Positions 53,667-53,752 of a stretch of DNA of 53,752 nucleotides are shown here, piece after piece; within the stretch, counting starts at the first letter, position 1; each line of letters begins with the position of its first letter. Both the position numbers and the translations under genes were made by a program. Below the pieces are notes generated by a model. That model ran no database searches, was not told the origin of the DNA, and was given only the letters and a program-made list of their open reading frames with translations. Source of the DNA: Lactobacillus ultunensis DSM 16047 (GTDB lineage: Bacteria; Bacillota; Bacilli; Lactobacillales; Lactobacillaceae); contig NZ_AZFO01000012.1 in the NCBI RefSeq assembly GCF_001436305.1, positions 1 to 53,752 of the forward strand. The letters are read 5' to 3'.

Positions 53667-53752
53667 ATGCAAAGAATTAAGGTAATGACTGTCTTTGGCA
53701 CGCGACCAGAAGCAATTAAGATGGCTCCGCTTGTCTTAAAATTAAAAAAAGA
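53667..53752 (+). CDS. UDP-N-acetylglucosamine 2-epimerase, 5' part
   Basis: Only the first 28 codons lie in the window; the gene runs off the end. The N-terminus KVMTVFGTRPEAIKMAPLV is the hallmark of non-hydrolysing UDP-GlcNAc 2-epimerases (WecB/MnaA), which make UDP-ManNAc for cell-wall polymers. A CGGAGGA site lies six bases upstream. Confidence 0.88.
   Translation, partial: MQRIKVMTVFGTRPEAIKMAPLVLKLKK

Overview
The window is a low-GC, AT-rich Firmicute chromosome segment. It looks like a Lactobacillus, most likely of the acidophilus/crispatus/helveticus group. Supporting signs are a T-box riboswitch, many PTS permeases, a SUF operon of the sufCDSUB type with SufU, a phosphoketolase, DeoR/RpiR/GntR/SorC sugar regulators, strong AAGGAGG-type ribosome binding sites, and short intergenic gaps closed by intrinsic terminators. 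No phage, insertion sequence, CRISPR or rRNA was seen. There is one tRNA (Arg, anticodon CCU).

Layout. 0.2-6.6 kb: an MFS transporter, uridine kinase, a T-box leader with a four-gene polar amino-acid ABC transporter (glnQHMP type), and a lipase-like protein. 6.7-12.4 kb: an orphan sugar-binding lipoprotein, a DUF4931 protein, and a ribose/nucleoside block (rbsK, rpiA, nucleoside hydrolase, GntR regulator). 12.4-13.3 kb: a HAD phosphatase. 13.4-28.1 kb: the most interesting part, a two-enzyme glycyl-radical sugar island. 28.3-35.3 kb: sufCDSUB, a DUF59 gene and mntH. 35.4-39.2 kb: a small unknown gene, a DeoR regulator and the phosphoketolase xfp. 39.3-41 kb: patatin-like and HAD proteins. 41.5-45.3 kb: an alpha-glucoside-type PTS locus (EIICB with two EIIB domains, RpiR regulator, membrane protein, EIIA). 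45.4-53.7 kb: a small membrane protein, nitroreductase, CNNM/CorC-type protein, hpt, an APC permease, a probable catalytically dead GH25 lysozyme-like protein co-transcribed with a DEAD-box helicase and a cellobiose-family EIIC, the tRNA, a small membrane protein, and the start of a UDP-GlcNAc 2-epimerase gene.

How the island fits together. The two glycyl radical enzymes carry a GCVE cysteine motif and a C-terminal RVAGYSAFF glycyl loop. They are therefore not classical pyruvate formate-lyases (which have two adjacent cysteines). By recognition they resemble E. coli YbiW (15354-17810) and PflD (20767-23112). In E. coli these open the ring of 1,5-anhydroglucitol-6-P and 1,5-anhydromannitol-6-P to 1-deoxyfructose-6-P, which the FSA aldolase splits (the 'anhydroglycolysis' route). 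Here the same set occurs: two lyases, two radical-SAM activases, an FSA-type aldolase, a complete fructose-family (Frw-like) PTS, and a Gfo/Idh/MocA oxidoreductase that could be a 1,5-anhydrofructose reductase. Four regulators sit in the island, and operator-like palindromes can be seen: TTGCACA-N2-TGTGCAA three times around the SorC, aldolase and PTS genes, and TGTAAATTATTTTCA twice between the RpiR and oxidoreductase genes. Both activases lack the ferredoxin-like insert usual in activases of non-PFL glycyl radical enzymes. The neighbouring SUF operon could supply the Fe-S clusters they need.

All family calls rest on reading the translated sequences and motifs by eye. No database search was run.
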